Source: Methanobacteriaceae archaeon (GTDB taxonomy: Archaea > Methanobacteriota > Methanobacteria > Methanobacteriales > Methanobacteriaceae). From it: a stretch of DNA of 12,459 bases. Below, piece by piece: positions 5,980 to 12,459 of this stretch. Where the stretch lies: positions 1 to 12,459 of the forward strand of contig CAAFWR010000077.1 in the NCBI GenBank assembly GCA_900766745.1. Direction: 5' to 3'. Under the pieces are notes generated by a model. The model did no database searches. It saw only the letters and a program-made list of their open reading frames with translations, and had not been told where the DNA came from. How positions within the stretch are numbered: the first letter of the stretch is position 1; each line of letters opens with the position of its first letter. A program made the translations under genes and the position numbers.

Positions 5980-6461
5980 ATGATTGATTTATCAATTCTT
6001 TCCATTTCTTTTTTATGATAATCTAGTGTATGCTTATTAGCAGGTATTGATTGGGTAACGTGACATTCCTTTTCAAGTTTATAAATTAAATAATCTTCAC
6101 TATCAAGTGAAACAGTTCCATCATTATCAATTAACTTTAAATTATCTAATTCACTAACAATATTATCATATTCTTTTTGTTCTAGTTCAATAGCTTCATT
6201 TAAATCCATATCACGGATTTTAGGATTTATCTGGTAAGATATGGCAACAAAACCATTTACTGGAGTGCCATCAATCTCAAACTCCGCCCTTCTGATTTCA
6301 TCCATTGATAATTTAACATGATCAACAGTATTTTCAGTAACTGGAATTTCATGAGATAAACCTACCTGGTTGATTTCATAGCTATTTTTCCAACTTCCAA
6401 TTTGATAAATTGCATAATTAATATCATCAACATTTATTACTTTGTTTACAGTATCTTCCAT
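5976..6461 (-). CDS. Unknown 161-residue protein with an internal duplication
   Basis: I do not recognise a family. The protein is soluble-looking and acidic, without signal peptide or membrane segment, and has only one cysteine. It appears to contain two copies of one motif. Y16-A-I-Y-Q matches Y124-L-I-Y-K, and further on I39-P40, T45, D47, K50, M53 and I56 recur exactly 100 residues later as I139-P140, T145, D147, K150, M153 and I156. That gives a pattern IP-x4-T-x-D-x2-K-x2-M-x2-I in both halves. The middle is a charged helical linker (about 84-110). The ATG at 6461 follows a GGTAGAT stretch and an exact minus-strand TATA box. The 3' end overlaps nucS by 4 bp. The divergent partner is the zinc-ribbon membrane protein. 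Confidence 0.8.
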   Translation of the reverse strand: MEDTVNKVINVDDINYAIYQIGSWKNSYEINQVGLSHEIPVTENTVDHVKLSMDEIRRAEFEIDGTPVNGFVAISYQINPKIRDMDLNEAIELEQKEYDNIVSELDNLKLIDNDGTVSLDSEDYLIYKLEKECHVTQSIPANKHTLDYHKKEMERIDKSII

Positions 6462-6498
6462 ATTATCTACCTTTTAAATTGAATATTATAGGATTTAA

Positions 6499-6506
6499 TA
6501 TATAAA
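6499..6506 (-). promoter_or_regulatory. TATA box (TTTATATA) for the 161-residue gene
   Basis: Read on the minus strand this is an exact TTTATATA. It lies 38 nt before the ATG at 6461, so a start site about 25 nt downstream leaves a short leader carrying the GGTAGAT ribosome-binding stretch. Confidence 0.6.
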
Positions 6507-6519
6507 AATTTTCTTTACT

Positions 6520-6527
6520 TTTATATA
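6520..6527 (+). promoter_or_regulatory. TATA box (TTTATATA) for the zinc-ribbon membrane-protein gene
   Basis: An exact TTTATATA on the plus strand, 40 nt before the TTG start. A start site near 6550 would fall just ahead of the AGGAGGT ribosome-binding site at 6554-6560. The minus-strand TATA box ends 13 bp away, so the two promoters are back to back. Confidence 0.6.
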
Positions 6528-6553
6528 ATATGATAAATATAAATTAACTCAAT

Positions 6554-6560
6554 AGGAGGT
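6554..6560 (+). promoter_or_regulatory. Strong Shine-Dalgarno site fixing a TTG start
   Basis: AGGAGGT is the best canonical ribosome-binding site in the window. It sits 7 nt upstream of the TTG at 6568, which supports TTG as the genuine start even though no ATG is present at the N-terminus. Confidence 0.7.
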
Positions 6561-6567
6561 TTAGATT

Positions 6568-7356
6568 TTGAAAAAATGTCCTGAATGTGGAAATCCCAGT
6601 TATGATGGTGCTCCAGTTTGTGGAAATTGTGGATATAAGTTCCCTGTAAGAAAGCCTGCAGCACCAAAAAGAGAGGCAGAGATTTTCAAGAAAGATAAAA
6701 AAGTCAAGAAGACTAAAAAGGCTAAACAACCAAAAAAACCTAAACAACCAAAAAAATCAAAAGAACCAAAGAGTCTTAAAAAAGCTGAAAATCCTCAAAA
6801 TGAGAGCACTCTTGAAATAATAAAAGAAAATAAAATAGTTATTGGCATAATTATAGCCGTTACAATAATAGCTATTTGCGGAATTGTTCTCTCAGGATCA
6901 AACCACACAAATAATACAACAAGTGGAACAACCAATGTAGATAGCACTAGATTCTCAGAAGCCGGATTTAGTTTCTCAATTCCTGATAACTGGAATAAAA
7001 TAAATGGTAAAGATTCCTCTCATAACACTGCAGTCTTTTTCGATGCAGGAAACGATACTGTTGTAGAATTTTATAATATTACAAGTGATTACACTTCATT
7101 GAAGGAAATTAACCAAGATAGGATTACAAAAGCCCAAAGTGAAGGAGAATATATAGACACAGTTGAAACCCTCACAATCGATGAGCGTAATGCATCCAAT
7201 ATGATTGTAGAGAATGCTGATGGAGACTATACAAGATATGTTTCAATCTTCACAGACGGTAAACTATATGTGTTTAAAATCACAGGAAATTCATTAAACA
7301 ATGTGAATTCTGAAACTATCACTAATGCAATATTATCTGCACACATTGAACAATAA
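6568..7356 (+). CDS. Membrane-anchored zinc-ribbon protein with Lys-rich linker and PsbP-like outer domain
   Basis: The 262-residue protein has four parts. A cytoplasmic zinc ribbon uses Cys4, Cys7, Cys18 and Cys21 (CPEC...CGNC). A Lys-rich linker at about 27-72 has roughly 20 lysines and a short QPKKPK/QPKKSK repeat. A single membrane helix lies at about 89-108. The outside domain at about 128-262 opens with GFSFSIPDNW, the start typical of PsbP-like/surface lipoprotein folds in methanogens. A Ser/Thr/Asn-rich spacer (110-126) has several N-x-S/T sequons, so N-glycosylation is possible. Topology is inferred from the positive charges on the inner side. TTG start with strong ribosome-binding site. 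Function unknown; the form (zinc ribbon inside, sensor-like domain outside) could serve signalling or envelope stress. The Lys linker could bind nucleic acid or acidic lipids. A palindrome follows the stop. Confidence 0.85.
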   Translation: MKKCPECGNPSYDGAPVCGNCGYKFPVRKPAAPKREAEIFKKDKKVKKTKKAKQPKKPKQPKKSKEPKSLKKAENPQNESTLEIIKENKIVIGIIIAVTIIAICGIVLSGSNHTNNTTSGTTNVDSTRFSEAGFSFSIPDNWNKINGKDSSHNTAVFFDAGNDTVVEFYNITSDYTSLKEINQDRITKAQSEGEYIDTVETLTIDERNASNMIVENADGDYTRYVSIFTDGKLYVFKITGNSLNNVNSETITNAILSAHIEQ

Positions 7357-7357
7357 T

Positions 7358-7380
7358 AGTATGAATACCTTATTCATACT
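7358..7380. repeat. Perfect 10-bp inverted repeat between two genes
   Basis: AGTATGAATA (7358-7367) and TATTCATACT (7371-7380) are perfect inverted complements separated by CCT. It begins 2 bp after the zinc-ribbon gene stop and lies 28 bp ahead of the next ATG. With the T6 tract at 7391-7396 it could form a terminator hairpin; as DNA it could be an operator for a dimeric regulator of the amidohydrolase gene. Confidence 0.75.
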
Positions 7381-7390
7381 TAAAATTCTA

Positions 7391-7396
7391 TTTTTT
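7391..7396 (+). terminator. T6 tract downstream of the inverted repeat
   Basis: Six T residues start 11 nt after the stem-loop and 12 nt before the next gene ATG. A U tract here could end the zinc-ribbon transcript, which would make the next gene depend on its own promoter; no obvious TATA box is visible for it, so read-through is equally possible. Confidence 0.35.
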
Positions 7397-7407
7397 ACTG
7401 AGTTATA

Positions 7408-8238
7408 ATGACAAAAATAAAACTTGCTCTTTGTCAAATGAAAGTAGTTGATGACAAAGATAAAAATATTGAAAAAGCTATTGAAATGATTGATAAATCC
7501 ATTAACGAAAATGCGGATTTTATAGTTTTACCTGAAATGTTTAACTGCCCTTATGAAAATAAAAAGTTCATAGAATACTGCGAAAACCAAAACGATAGCT
7601 ATACATTAAGTAAGATTTCACAAATGGCTAAATCAAATAATGTTTATATTCTTGCTGGATCCATTCCTGAAGAAGAGGATGGTAAAATTTATAATACTAG
7701 CTACTTATTTGATAGAAATGGCGAAATAATCGCCAAACACCGTAAAATGCATTTATTTGACATTGATGTAAAAGGCAAAATTTATTTTAAGGAATCAGAC
7801 ACATTAACTGCAGGAAATGATGTTACAATAGCTAATACCGAATTTGGAAAGATTGGCATTGGAATCTGCTATGATATACGTTTTCCAGAGCTTGGAAGAC
7901 TTATGGTTGAAAAAGGAGCCAGCATATTATTCTATCCTGGTGCTTTTAATCTTACCACTGGGCCTGCACATTGGGAGCTTTTGTTTAGGTCAAGAGCATT
8001 AGATAACCAGGTTTATTGTGTTGGTGTCGCTCCAGCTCTCGATAAAACAGCAAATTATAACTCCTATGGCCATTCGATTATTACAAATCCCTGGGGAGAA
8101 GTAGTGGTTGAGGGTGATTACGGTGAAGAAGTTTTAATAGGCGAAATAGAACTTGATGAAATAAAAAGAGTTAGAGAGGAACTTCCCCTCCTTAAAAATA
8201 AGAGAAATGACATTTATAAATTAAGACATTTTATCTAA
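7408..8238 (+). CDS. Carbon-nitrogen hydrolase, Nit2/omega-amidase-like
   Basis: A nitrilase-superfamily amidase of 276 residues. The Glu-Lys-Cys triad is visible: Glu43 in LPEMFNCPY, Lys113 in HRKMHLFDID and Cys154 in GIGICYDIRFPEL, with the supporting Glu at 129 in the FKES stretch. The segment HRKMHLFDID-x-KGKI-x-FKES-x-TL is close to that of Nit2/omega-amidase, which hydrolyses alpha-ketoglutaramate or alpha-ketosuccinamate to the keto acid and ammonia, cleaning up by-products of glutamine transamination. Other members of the branch act on other amides, such as N-carbamoyl compounds or deaminated glutathione, so the substrate is a guess. It is cytosolic, with no signal peptide. Translation starts at ATG 7408 with at best a weak GAG ribosome-binding site. 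It overlaps the HEAT-repeat gene by 18 bp, tail to tail. Confidence 0.9.
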   Translation: MTKIKLALCQMKVVDDKDKNIEKAIEMIDKSINENADFIVLPEMFNCPYENKKFIEYCENQNDSYTLSKISQMAKSNNVYILAGSIPEEEDGKIYNTSYLFDRNGEIIAKHRKMHLFDIDVKGKIYFKESDTLTAGNDVTIANTEFGKIGIGICYDIRFPELGRLMVEKGASILFYPGAFNLTTGPAHWELLFRSRALDNQVYCVGVAPALDKTANYNSYGHSIITNPWGEVVVEGDYGEEVLIGEIELDEIKRVREELPLLKNKRNDIYKLRHFI

Positions 8239-9063
8239 TCTTTTTTGGAAGAATGCCTCTTTTCCAGGATTTTGAGAACTTAACACTTCTATTGCTTTTT
8301 TGATGACTCTGATTTCATTGTCATAATCGTTGTTTTTTCTGTAAAGAATACATAGTCTCTTGTAGGGAGCGTCTTTTGGATGTTCATCAGTTACATATTT
8401 TTCATATTCTTTAATAGCTTTTTGAAGGTTTGTTTTTTCCATTTCCTTAATCCTAGACATTGGGATAGTGTTTGAAACAGTTTTTCCACTTTCTTTTGCT
8501 TTTAATGATTTTTCCGCTTTTTTAATAGCTTTATTACAGGATTTTTTAAAGTCTTTTTCAGATTCTTTTCTTCTTGCTTGTTTAATAAGATTGATTGATG
8601 CAGGTGTTGCAATGTCTCCTAGCGCATATACGGTAGCTAGTCTTACTCCCCAGTCATCGTCTTCAAGGCCTTTAGCTATAGAGTTTAGCTTTTCTTCAGC
8701 ATGAAGTTCACCTAATCCTCTGATAGCTACCTTTCTAACTCCAAAATCCTCGTCCTCTACTGCTTCTGCAAAGTGTTCAATAACTTTTGGATTTCCTGTC
8801 TCTTTTAATGCAAATCCAAAGAAACGTTTATTTTTACCGGAAGCTGATTCGAATTGAGTTATTAGTTTATCTAAGGCATCATCTCCAAAATTACCTAAAA
8901 TTTCCGCTGCTTTAAATCTTACCTGCGCATTTTCATCAGTAACAGCTTTAATTAAAGGATCGATTATGGTTTTATCCTTACAATTAACTAATTGTTCAAT
9001 AGCTTCCTTTCTAACTGCCACATTTTCATCATTTAATCCCTGAATCGCATTTTCAATATCCAT
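8221..9063 (-). CDS. HEAT-repeat (PBS-lyase type) scaffold protein with TPR-like tail
   Basis: The 280-residue protein starts with about five HEAT-like repeats of strikingly regular 31-residue period: the conserved V-R pair falls at 17-18, 48-49, about 79-80 (degenerate), 109-110 and 140-141, each followed by A-x2-x-LG/AL helices (AAEILGNFG, AIRGLGEL, ATVYALGDI). Residues about 160-192 are a highly charged Lys-rich helix, and about 211-262 form paired helices resembling a TPR unit (AIKEYEKYV...YDNEIRVIKKAIEVL). Such proteins act as cytoplasmic protein-protein scaffolds; the name of the PBS-lyase HEAT domain does not imply lyase activity. The partner is unknown. It diverges from lhr over a 94-bp spacer and overlaps the amidohydrolase by 18 bp at the 3' end. 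No strong ribosome-binding site precedes the ATG at 9063. Confidence 0.9.
   Translation of the reverse strand: MDIENAIQGLNDENVAVRKEAIEQLVNCKDKTIIDPLIKAVTDENAQVRFKAAEILGNFGDDALDKLITQFESASGKNKRFFGFALKETGNPKVIEHFAEAVEDEDFGVRKVAIRGLGELHAEEKLNSIAKGLEDDDWGVRLATVYALGDIATPASINLIKQARRKESEKDFKKSCNKAIKKAEKSLKAKESGKTVSNTIPMSRIKEMEKTNLQKAIKEYEKYVTDEHPKDAPYKRLCILYRKNNDYDNEIRVIKKAIEVLSSQNPGKEAFFQKRLDKMS
8241..8246 (+). terminator. T6 tract just after the amidohydrolase stop
   Basis: Six T residues begin 2 nt after the TAA at 8236-8238 of the plus-strand amidohydrolase gene, inside the 3' coding end of the minus-strand HEAT gene. Probable U-tract termination signal; no hairpin. Confidence 0.35.
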
Positions 9064-9124
9064 ATTCTAACATCCATAAAAGAGTAAGTTTAAAAAAGAT
9101 TAATTAATAATATAGATATTTATC

Positions 9125-9134
9125 TTAATATATT
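9125..9134 (+). promoter_or_regulatory. Candidate TATA box for lhr, implying a near-leaderless transcript
   Basis: TTAATATATT is centred about 28 nt upstream of the lhr ATG. With the usual archaeal TATA-to-start distance, transcription would begin within a few bases of the ATG. This agrees with the lack of a clear Shine-Dalgarno sequence (only GTGG at 9150-9153). Confidence 0.4.
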
Positions 9135-9157
9135 TTATTCAAGCAAGTAGTGGTTTT

Positions 9158-11758
9158 ATGATAACAGAACAAACTAAAAGTTATTCAAAAAAGCAGATTT
9201 ATAAAACTTTACATCCATGGGTTCGTAAATGGTTCGATGAAAGTTTTGAGGATTTTACACCTGCTCAAAAGAAATCTTTAGTAGATATTCATAAGAGGAA
9301 TAATATTTTAGTTTCTTCCCCAACAGGATCAGGTAAAACATTAACTGCATTTTTATCAATTATCAGCGAACTTGCATCTTTAGCTGAAAAGGATGAGCTA
9401 GAAGACAAGGTTTACTGCATTTATATCTCACCACTTAAAGCTTTAGACAATGATATTGAAAAAAATTTAGAAGAACCTCTTAAGGGAATTGAAAAAATAG
9501 CCGGCAGAGAATTGGGAATTAGAAAAGCTGTTAGAACTGGGGACACTACTCAGTATCAGCGCCAAAAGATGCTTAAAAAACCTCCACACATCCTAATTAC
9601 AACACCGGAAACACTAGCTATATTGCTTGTTGCTCCTAAATTTAGAGAGAAGTTAAGTGGTGTGAAGTACGTCATCATTGATGAAATCCATTCTTTAGCC
9701 GAAAACAAACGAGGAGTTCACTTAAGTTTATCCTTAGAAAGATTGCATCATTTGATAGGCACTTATACCAGAATAGGATTGTCTGCAACAGTAAGTCCTC
9801 TAGAAGAGATGGCCAAATTTCTAGTTGGATATGAGTATGGTGTTGGTCGTGACTGTAAAATTGTAGATGTCAATTATCTAAAGGAGCTAGAAATGGAAGT
9901 GGTTTGTCCTGTAAGCGATATCGTAATAGCTGATAGTGAAGATACCCGTCTTGCAATGTATGATATGCTTGATGATTTAATTCAGGAAAATAAAACAACA
10001 CTGATTTTTACAAATACCCGAAGCGGGACTGAGAGATACGTTCACAACCTTAAAGAAATGTTTCCAGGCCATTACAATGACGGAAATATAATGGCTCATC
10101 ACTCATCACTTTCAAAGGAAGTCCGACTAGAAACAGAAGAAAAACTGAAGAAAGGAGAACTTAAATGTGTAATAAGCTCAACATCACTTGAACTTGGAAT
10201 TGATATTGGTTACATTGATATGGTGATTCTTATTAACTCCCCCAAATCAGTAGCTAGAGCTCTACAAAGGATTGGAAGAAGCGGACATAAAATCCATGAA
10301 AAATCAAAAGGAAAAATCATTGTAACTGATCGTGATGACCTTGTCGAATGTTCTGTTCTTTTAAAAAATGCAAAAGAAGGGAAAATTGATAAGATCAAAA
10401 TTCCTACAAACTGTCTTGATGTATTGGCACAGCATATATACGGAATGAGCATTGAAAACAAATGGGATATCGACTATGCCTATGATGTTATCAGAAAAAG
10501 CTACTGCTATAAGGACTTAAGCAGAGAGGAATATGAAGACGTCTTAAGTTATCTTGCTGGAGAATATGTTGAACTTGAAGAGAGATATGTTTATGCTAAA
10601 ATCTGGGTGGACTATAAGGAAAATCAGTTTGGAAAACGTGGAAAACTAGCTAGAATGCTTTATTCAACAAATATTGGAACAATTCCAGATAGTTCAGGTG
10701 TTGCAGTAAAATGCAATGGAGACGTTATTGGTACAATCGAAGAAGATTTCATGGAAAGGCTTAAAAAGGGAGATACATTTGTTCTTGGAGGAAATACCTA
10801 CCGTTTCAACTATGGAAAAGGAATGACCATTAATGTTACACCATCAGTGGGACCTCCCACCATACCATCATGGTTTAGTCAGCAACTTCCATTATCCTTT
10901 GATTTGGCTCTAGACATTCAGAGATTTAGAGATTTCATGAACTCTAAATTCATGTACAATAGAAGTAAAGAAGAGATTATGGAATTTATATATGACTATC
11001 TATATGTAGATGATTTTGCTGCCAATTCTATTTACGAATACTTCCTAGAACAGTACAAATATGCCCAAATACCAAGTAACAGGAAAATGGTAATTGAATA
11101 TTACACTGGATTTGGAGGTAAAAAATTCGTAATATTCCACAGCCTCTTTGGAAGAAAGGTAAATGATGCTCTTTCAAGAGCAACTGCTTATCTGGTTGCA
11201 AGAAGATTCAATGTCAATGTAACCATTTCAATTTCAGATAATGGGTTTTACCTAAGTTCAGACGGCAAAATTGGAGGATTGGAATCATTTAAAGAACTTA
11301 CTCCGGAAAACTTCAGGAATATACTTACACAGGCATTGAACAAGACAGAAACACTTGCAAGCAGATTCAGGCACTGTGCAGGTCGTTCTTTAATGACGCT
11401 TAGAAACTACAAAGGAGAAAAAAAGTCAGCAGGCCGCCAGCAGGTAAGAGGAAAGATACTGCTTAAATATGTTCAGGAAATGGACAACAATTTTCCGATT
11501 CTTAATGAAGCTCGAAGGGAAGCATTAGAAGATTATATGGATGTTGAAAATGCACTTAAAGTTATAAGCTGGATTAACAGTGGCGAAATGGAAATAAAAG
11601 TAATAAACACAGTAATTCCAAGCCCGTTTGCATTTAATCTAGTATCACAAGGGTATTTGGATGTCTTGAACCAGAATGACAAAGCGGAATTTACAAAAAG
11701 AATGCATCTAGCCATTCTTGAAAAGATAAAATCAAAAATGGATGAGGAGTTTTATTAA
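9158..11758 (+). CDS. lhr: Lhr-type ATP-dependent helicase
   Basis: A superfamily 2 3'-5' helicase of 866 residues, the length of an Lhr core (two RecA domains, winged helix, Lhr-specific C-terminal domain). Seen in order: Q-like FTPAQ at 33-37, Walker A SPTGSGKT at 54-61, [10 protein letters not shown] at 91-100, TTPETL at 148-153, DEIH at 175-178, LSAT at 208-211, TNTRSGTE at 285-292, [11 protein letters not shown] at 342-351 and QRIGRSGH at 370-377. The winged-helix part follows at about 415-500, then the long Lhr domain to the C-terminus. Lhr proteins unwind RNA:DNA and DNA duplexes and are linked to repair and replication-coupled recombination. No N- or C-terminal fusion is present. It is probably monocistronic; its stop is 14 bp from that of the next gene. 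Confidence 0.95.
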   Translation: MITEQTKSYSKKQIYKTLHPWVRKWFDESFEDFTPAQKKSLVDIHKRNNILVSSPTGSGKTLTAFLSIISELASLAEKDELEDKVYCIYISPLKALDNDIEKNLEEPLKGIEKIAGRELGIRKAVRTGDTTQYQRQKMLKKPPHILITTPETLAILLVAPKFREKLSGVKYVIIDEIHSLAENKRGVHLSLSLERLHHLIGTYTRIGLSATVSPLEEMAKFLVGYEYGVGRDCKIVDVNYLKELEMEVVCPVSDIVIADSEDTRLAMYDMLDDLIQENKTTLIFTNTRSGTERYVHNLKEMFPGHYNDGNIMAHHSSLSKEVRLETEEKLKKGELKCVISSTSLELGIDIGYIDMVILINSPKSVARALQRIGRSGHKIHEKSKGKIIVTDRDDLVECSVLLKNAKEGKIDKIKIPTNCLDVLAQHIYGMSIENKWDIDYAYDVIRKSYCYKDLSREEYEDVLSYLAGEYVELEERYVYAKIWVDYKENQFGKRGKLARMLYSTNIGTIPDSSGVAVKCNGDVIGTIEEDFMERLKKGDTFVLGGNTYRFNYGKGMTINVTPSVGPPTIPSWFSQQLPLSFDLALDIQRFRDFMNSKFMYNRSKEEIMEFIYDYLYVDDFAANSIYEYFLEQYKYAQIPSNRKMVIEYYTGFGGKKFVIFHSLFGRKVNDALSRATAYLVARRFNVNVTISISDNGFYLSSDGKIGGLESFKELTPENFRNILTQALNKTETLASRFRHCAGRSLMTLRNYKGEKKSAGRQQVRGKILLKYVQEMDNNFPILNEARREALEDYMDVENALKVISWINSGEMEIKVINTVIPSPFAFNLVSQGYLDVLNQNDKAEFTKRMHLAILEKIKSKMDEEFY

Positions 11759-11768
11759 AAAAAGAAAA
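11757..11768 (-). terminator. U-tract terminator (T4-C-T7) for the DUF2207-tail gene
   Basis: On the minus strand TTTTCTTTTTTT begins 4 nt beyond the stop of the 11773-12354 gene and runs into the lhr stop codon. This is the clearest hairpin-less U tract in the window and fits euryarchaeal termination. Confidence 0.5.
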
Positions 11769-11772
11769 GTGG

Positions 11773-12354
11773 TTAGAAGGCTCCACCACCTCCACCACCA
11801 GATCCACCACCGACACTTCCAGCTCCAGATGATTCATTACTTGCATCTGCAACATTAAAAGCATTATTCATAAATATTGGTCCTTCAAGTGCTAAATAGT
11901 AGTATAACTCATCTTCATCAAAATCTGTAACATTAAGCATTCCCATAGCCTCTTTAACTGCATCGGCATTACCGAATGCAGTTGCATAAACTAAATATTT
12001 ATTCCAAATGGCTATTGATTCTGGAGGATGTTCTTTGATTAATGAAAAATCATTCAAAAACCTTTCAAAGACTTTCCATTCATTGAATTCTTCAATTCCT
12101 TTTTCTGTCCACCTACCACCAATCCTATTTGGCAACATAAATATAACCACAGATATTATAATCAGCATTACTGAAATTATGTAATAGATAATGTTGATAT
12201 TGAGATTGGAGAGCAATAGATATGACAAATAGAATACTGAAGCAATAATTAAAAATATTGAATAGAACTTTAATCGCATAGATCCTTTATCAATGAAATA
12301 ATTTTCGAAAATAGGTTCGATATCCTCTTTATAATAATCTTGAGTGTTGGCCAA
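11773..12354 (-). CDS. Membrane protein matching only the C-terminal part of DUF2207 proteins, Gly-rich tail
   Basis: The 193-residue product has two membrane helices (about 30-48 and 54-74) with a short turn between them. A cytoplasmic segment follows with the WKVFERFLNDFS...PPESIAIWNKYLVYATAFG pattern (93-128) of the DUF2207 family C-terminus, then a Gly/Ser tail ending GGGGGGAF. Full DUF2207 proteins carry in front an extracellular beta domain after a signal peptide, another membrane helix and a cytoplasmic domain; all are absent here. The TTG at 12354 has no good ribosome-binding site; an ATG at 12279 (residue 26) follows AAAGGAT and is a shorter alternative. An in-frame TGA lies 2 codons upstream of the TTG, and the remaining 100 bp to the window edge look non-coding, so it is either a stand-alone short form or a truncated relic. 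Function unknown. Confidence 0.75.
   Translation of the reverse strand: MANTQDYYKEDIEPIFENYFIDKGSMRLKFYSIFLIIASVFYLSYLLLSNLNINIIYYIISVMLIIISVVIFMLPNRIGGRWTEKGIEEFNEWKVFERFLNDFSLIKEHPPESIAIWNKYLVYATAFGNADAVKEAMGMLNVTDFDEDELYYYLALEGPIFMNNAFNVADASNESSGAGSVGGGSGGGGGGAF
11779..11815 (-). repeat. GGTGGTGGA-like codon repeat encoding the polyglycine tail
   Basis: Imperfect tandem GGT/GGA codons encode the Gly/Ser-rich C-terminus of the DUF2207-tail protein. The tract is prone to slippage, so its length may vary between strains. Confidence 0.6.
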
Positions 12355-12459
12355 AACTCATTTTGAATTTTTAAGGCTTTAATTTTTAATAGGGAACATA
12401 TTTGTTTTGTCTATTAAACTTATTTTCATCATTATTTTTTATCAATGTATTTTATTTTC

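Noticed and set aside
5158..6461. nucS with the 161-residue gene as a defence or toxin-antitoxin unit
   Set aside because: They are convergent, not co-transcribed; NucS is a housekeeping mismatch nuclease, and no toxin or antitoxin motif is visible.
8468..8704. 78-codon plus-strand frame antisense to the HEAT gene
   Set aside because: The HEAT period on the minus strand explains the sequence; Ser/Phe/Ala shadow without a ribosome-binding site.
11779..11830. Repeated GGTGGTGGA units considered as a CRISPR or regulatory repeat
   Set aside because: They are glycine codons in frame with no spacers; simple C-terminal low-complexity coding.

Overview
The window looks like chromosomal DNA of a mesophilic methanogenic archaeon of the order Methanobacteriales, most likely a Methanobrevibacter-type genome. 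The clues are high A+T content, archaeal TATA boxes (two exact TTTATATA elements, one per strand), GTGAT/AGGAGGT Shine-Dalgarno sequences, and archaeal gene types: NucS/EndoMS, an Lhr-type helicase, short-form RNase Z, and a DUF2207-type tail protein. No tRNA, rRNA, CRISPR array, insertion sequence or phage gene was seen. The genus is an inference; no database was searched.

Left part (1-3792): a possible 3' fragment of an unidentified gene (1-153, weak), then nadC on the minus strand. A 150-bp divergent promoter region follows. Next is a tight plus-strand run rnz - mscS-type channel - nadA, with junctions that touch or overlap. NadA makes quinolinate and NadC converts it to nicotinate mononucleotide, so two consecutive steps of de novo NAD synthesis sit about 1.8 kb apart on opposite strands of one promoter region. 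No nadB or nadX is in the window; archaea often use aspartate dehydrogenase (NadX) for the first step.

Middle part (3784-7356): a minus-strand pair, a MetX-like alpha/beta hydrolase and a small unknown protein whose ribosome-binding site overlaps the hydrolase stop. Then come nucS (mismatch endonuclease) on plus, an unknown 161-residue protein with an internal duplication on minus, and a membrane-anchored zinc-ribbon/Lys-rich protein on plus, the last two diverging from a compact region with a TATA box on each strand.

Right part (7358-12459): a perfect 10-bp inverted repeat with a T tract, a Nit2/omega-amidase-like hydrolase, a HEAT-repeat protein on minus, lhr helicase on plus, and a minus-strand protein that matches only the C-terminal part of the DUF2207 membrane-protein family, ending in a polyglycine tail.

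From nadA rightwards transcription direction flips repeatedly. All four tail-to-tail junctions are overlapping or nearly so (9, 4 and 18 bp overlaps, one 14-bp gap), and U-tract termination signals lie inside the opposing gene. No intergenic stretch exceeds about 160 bp and there are no gene-free blocks over 300 bp. The window is mainly housekeeping; I see no defence island or clearly novel multi-gene system. The best leads are the hydrolase/small-protein pair, the duplicated 161-residue protein, the 10-bp palindrome, a possible ATT start of nadA, and the head-less DUF2207 protein.
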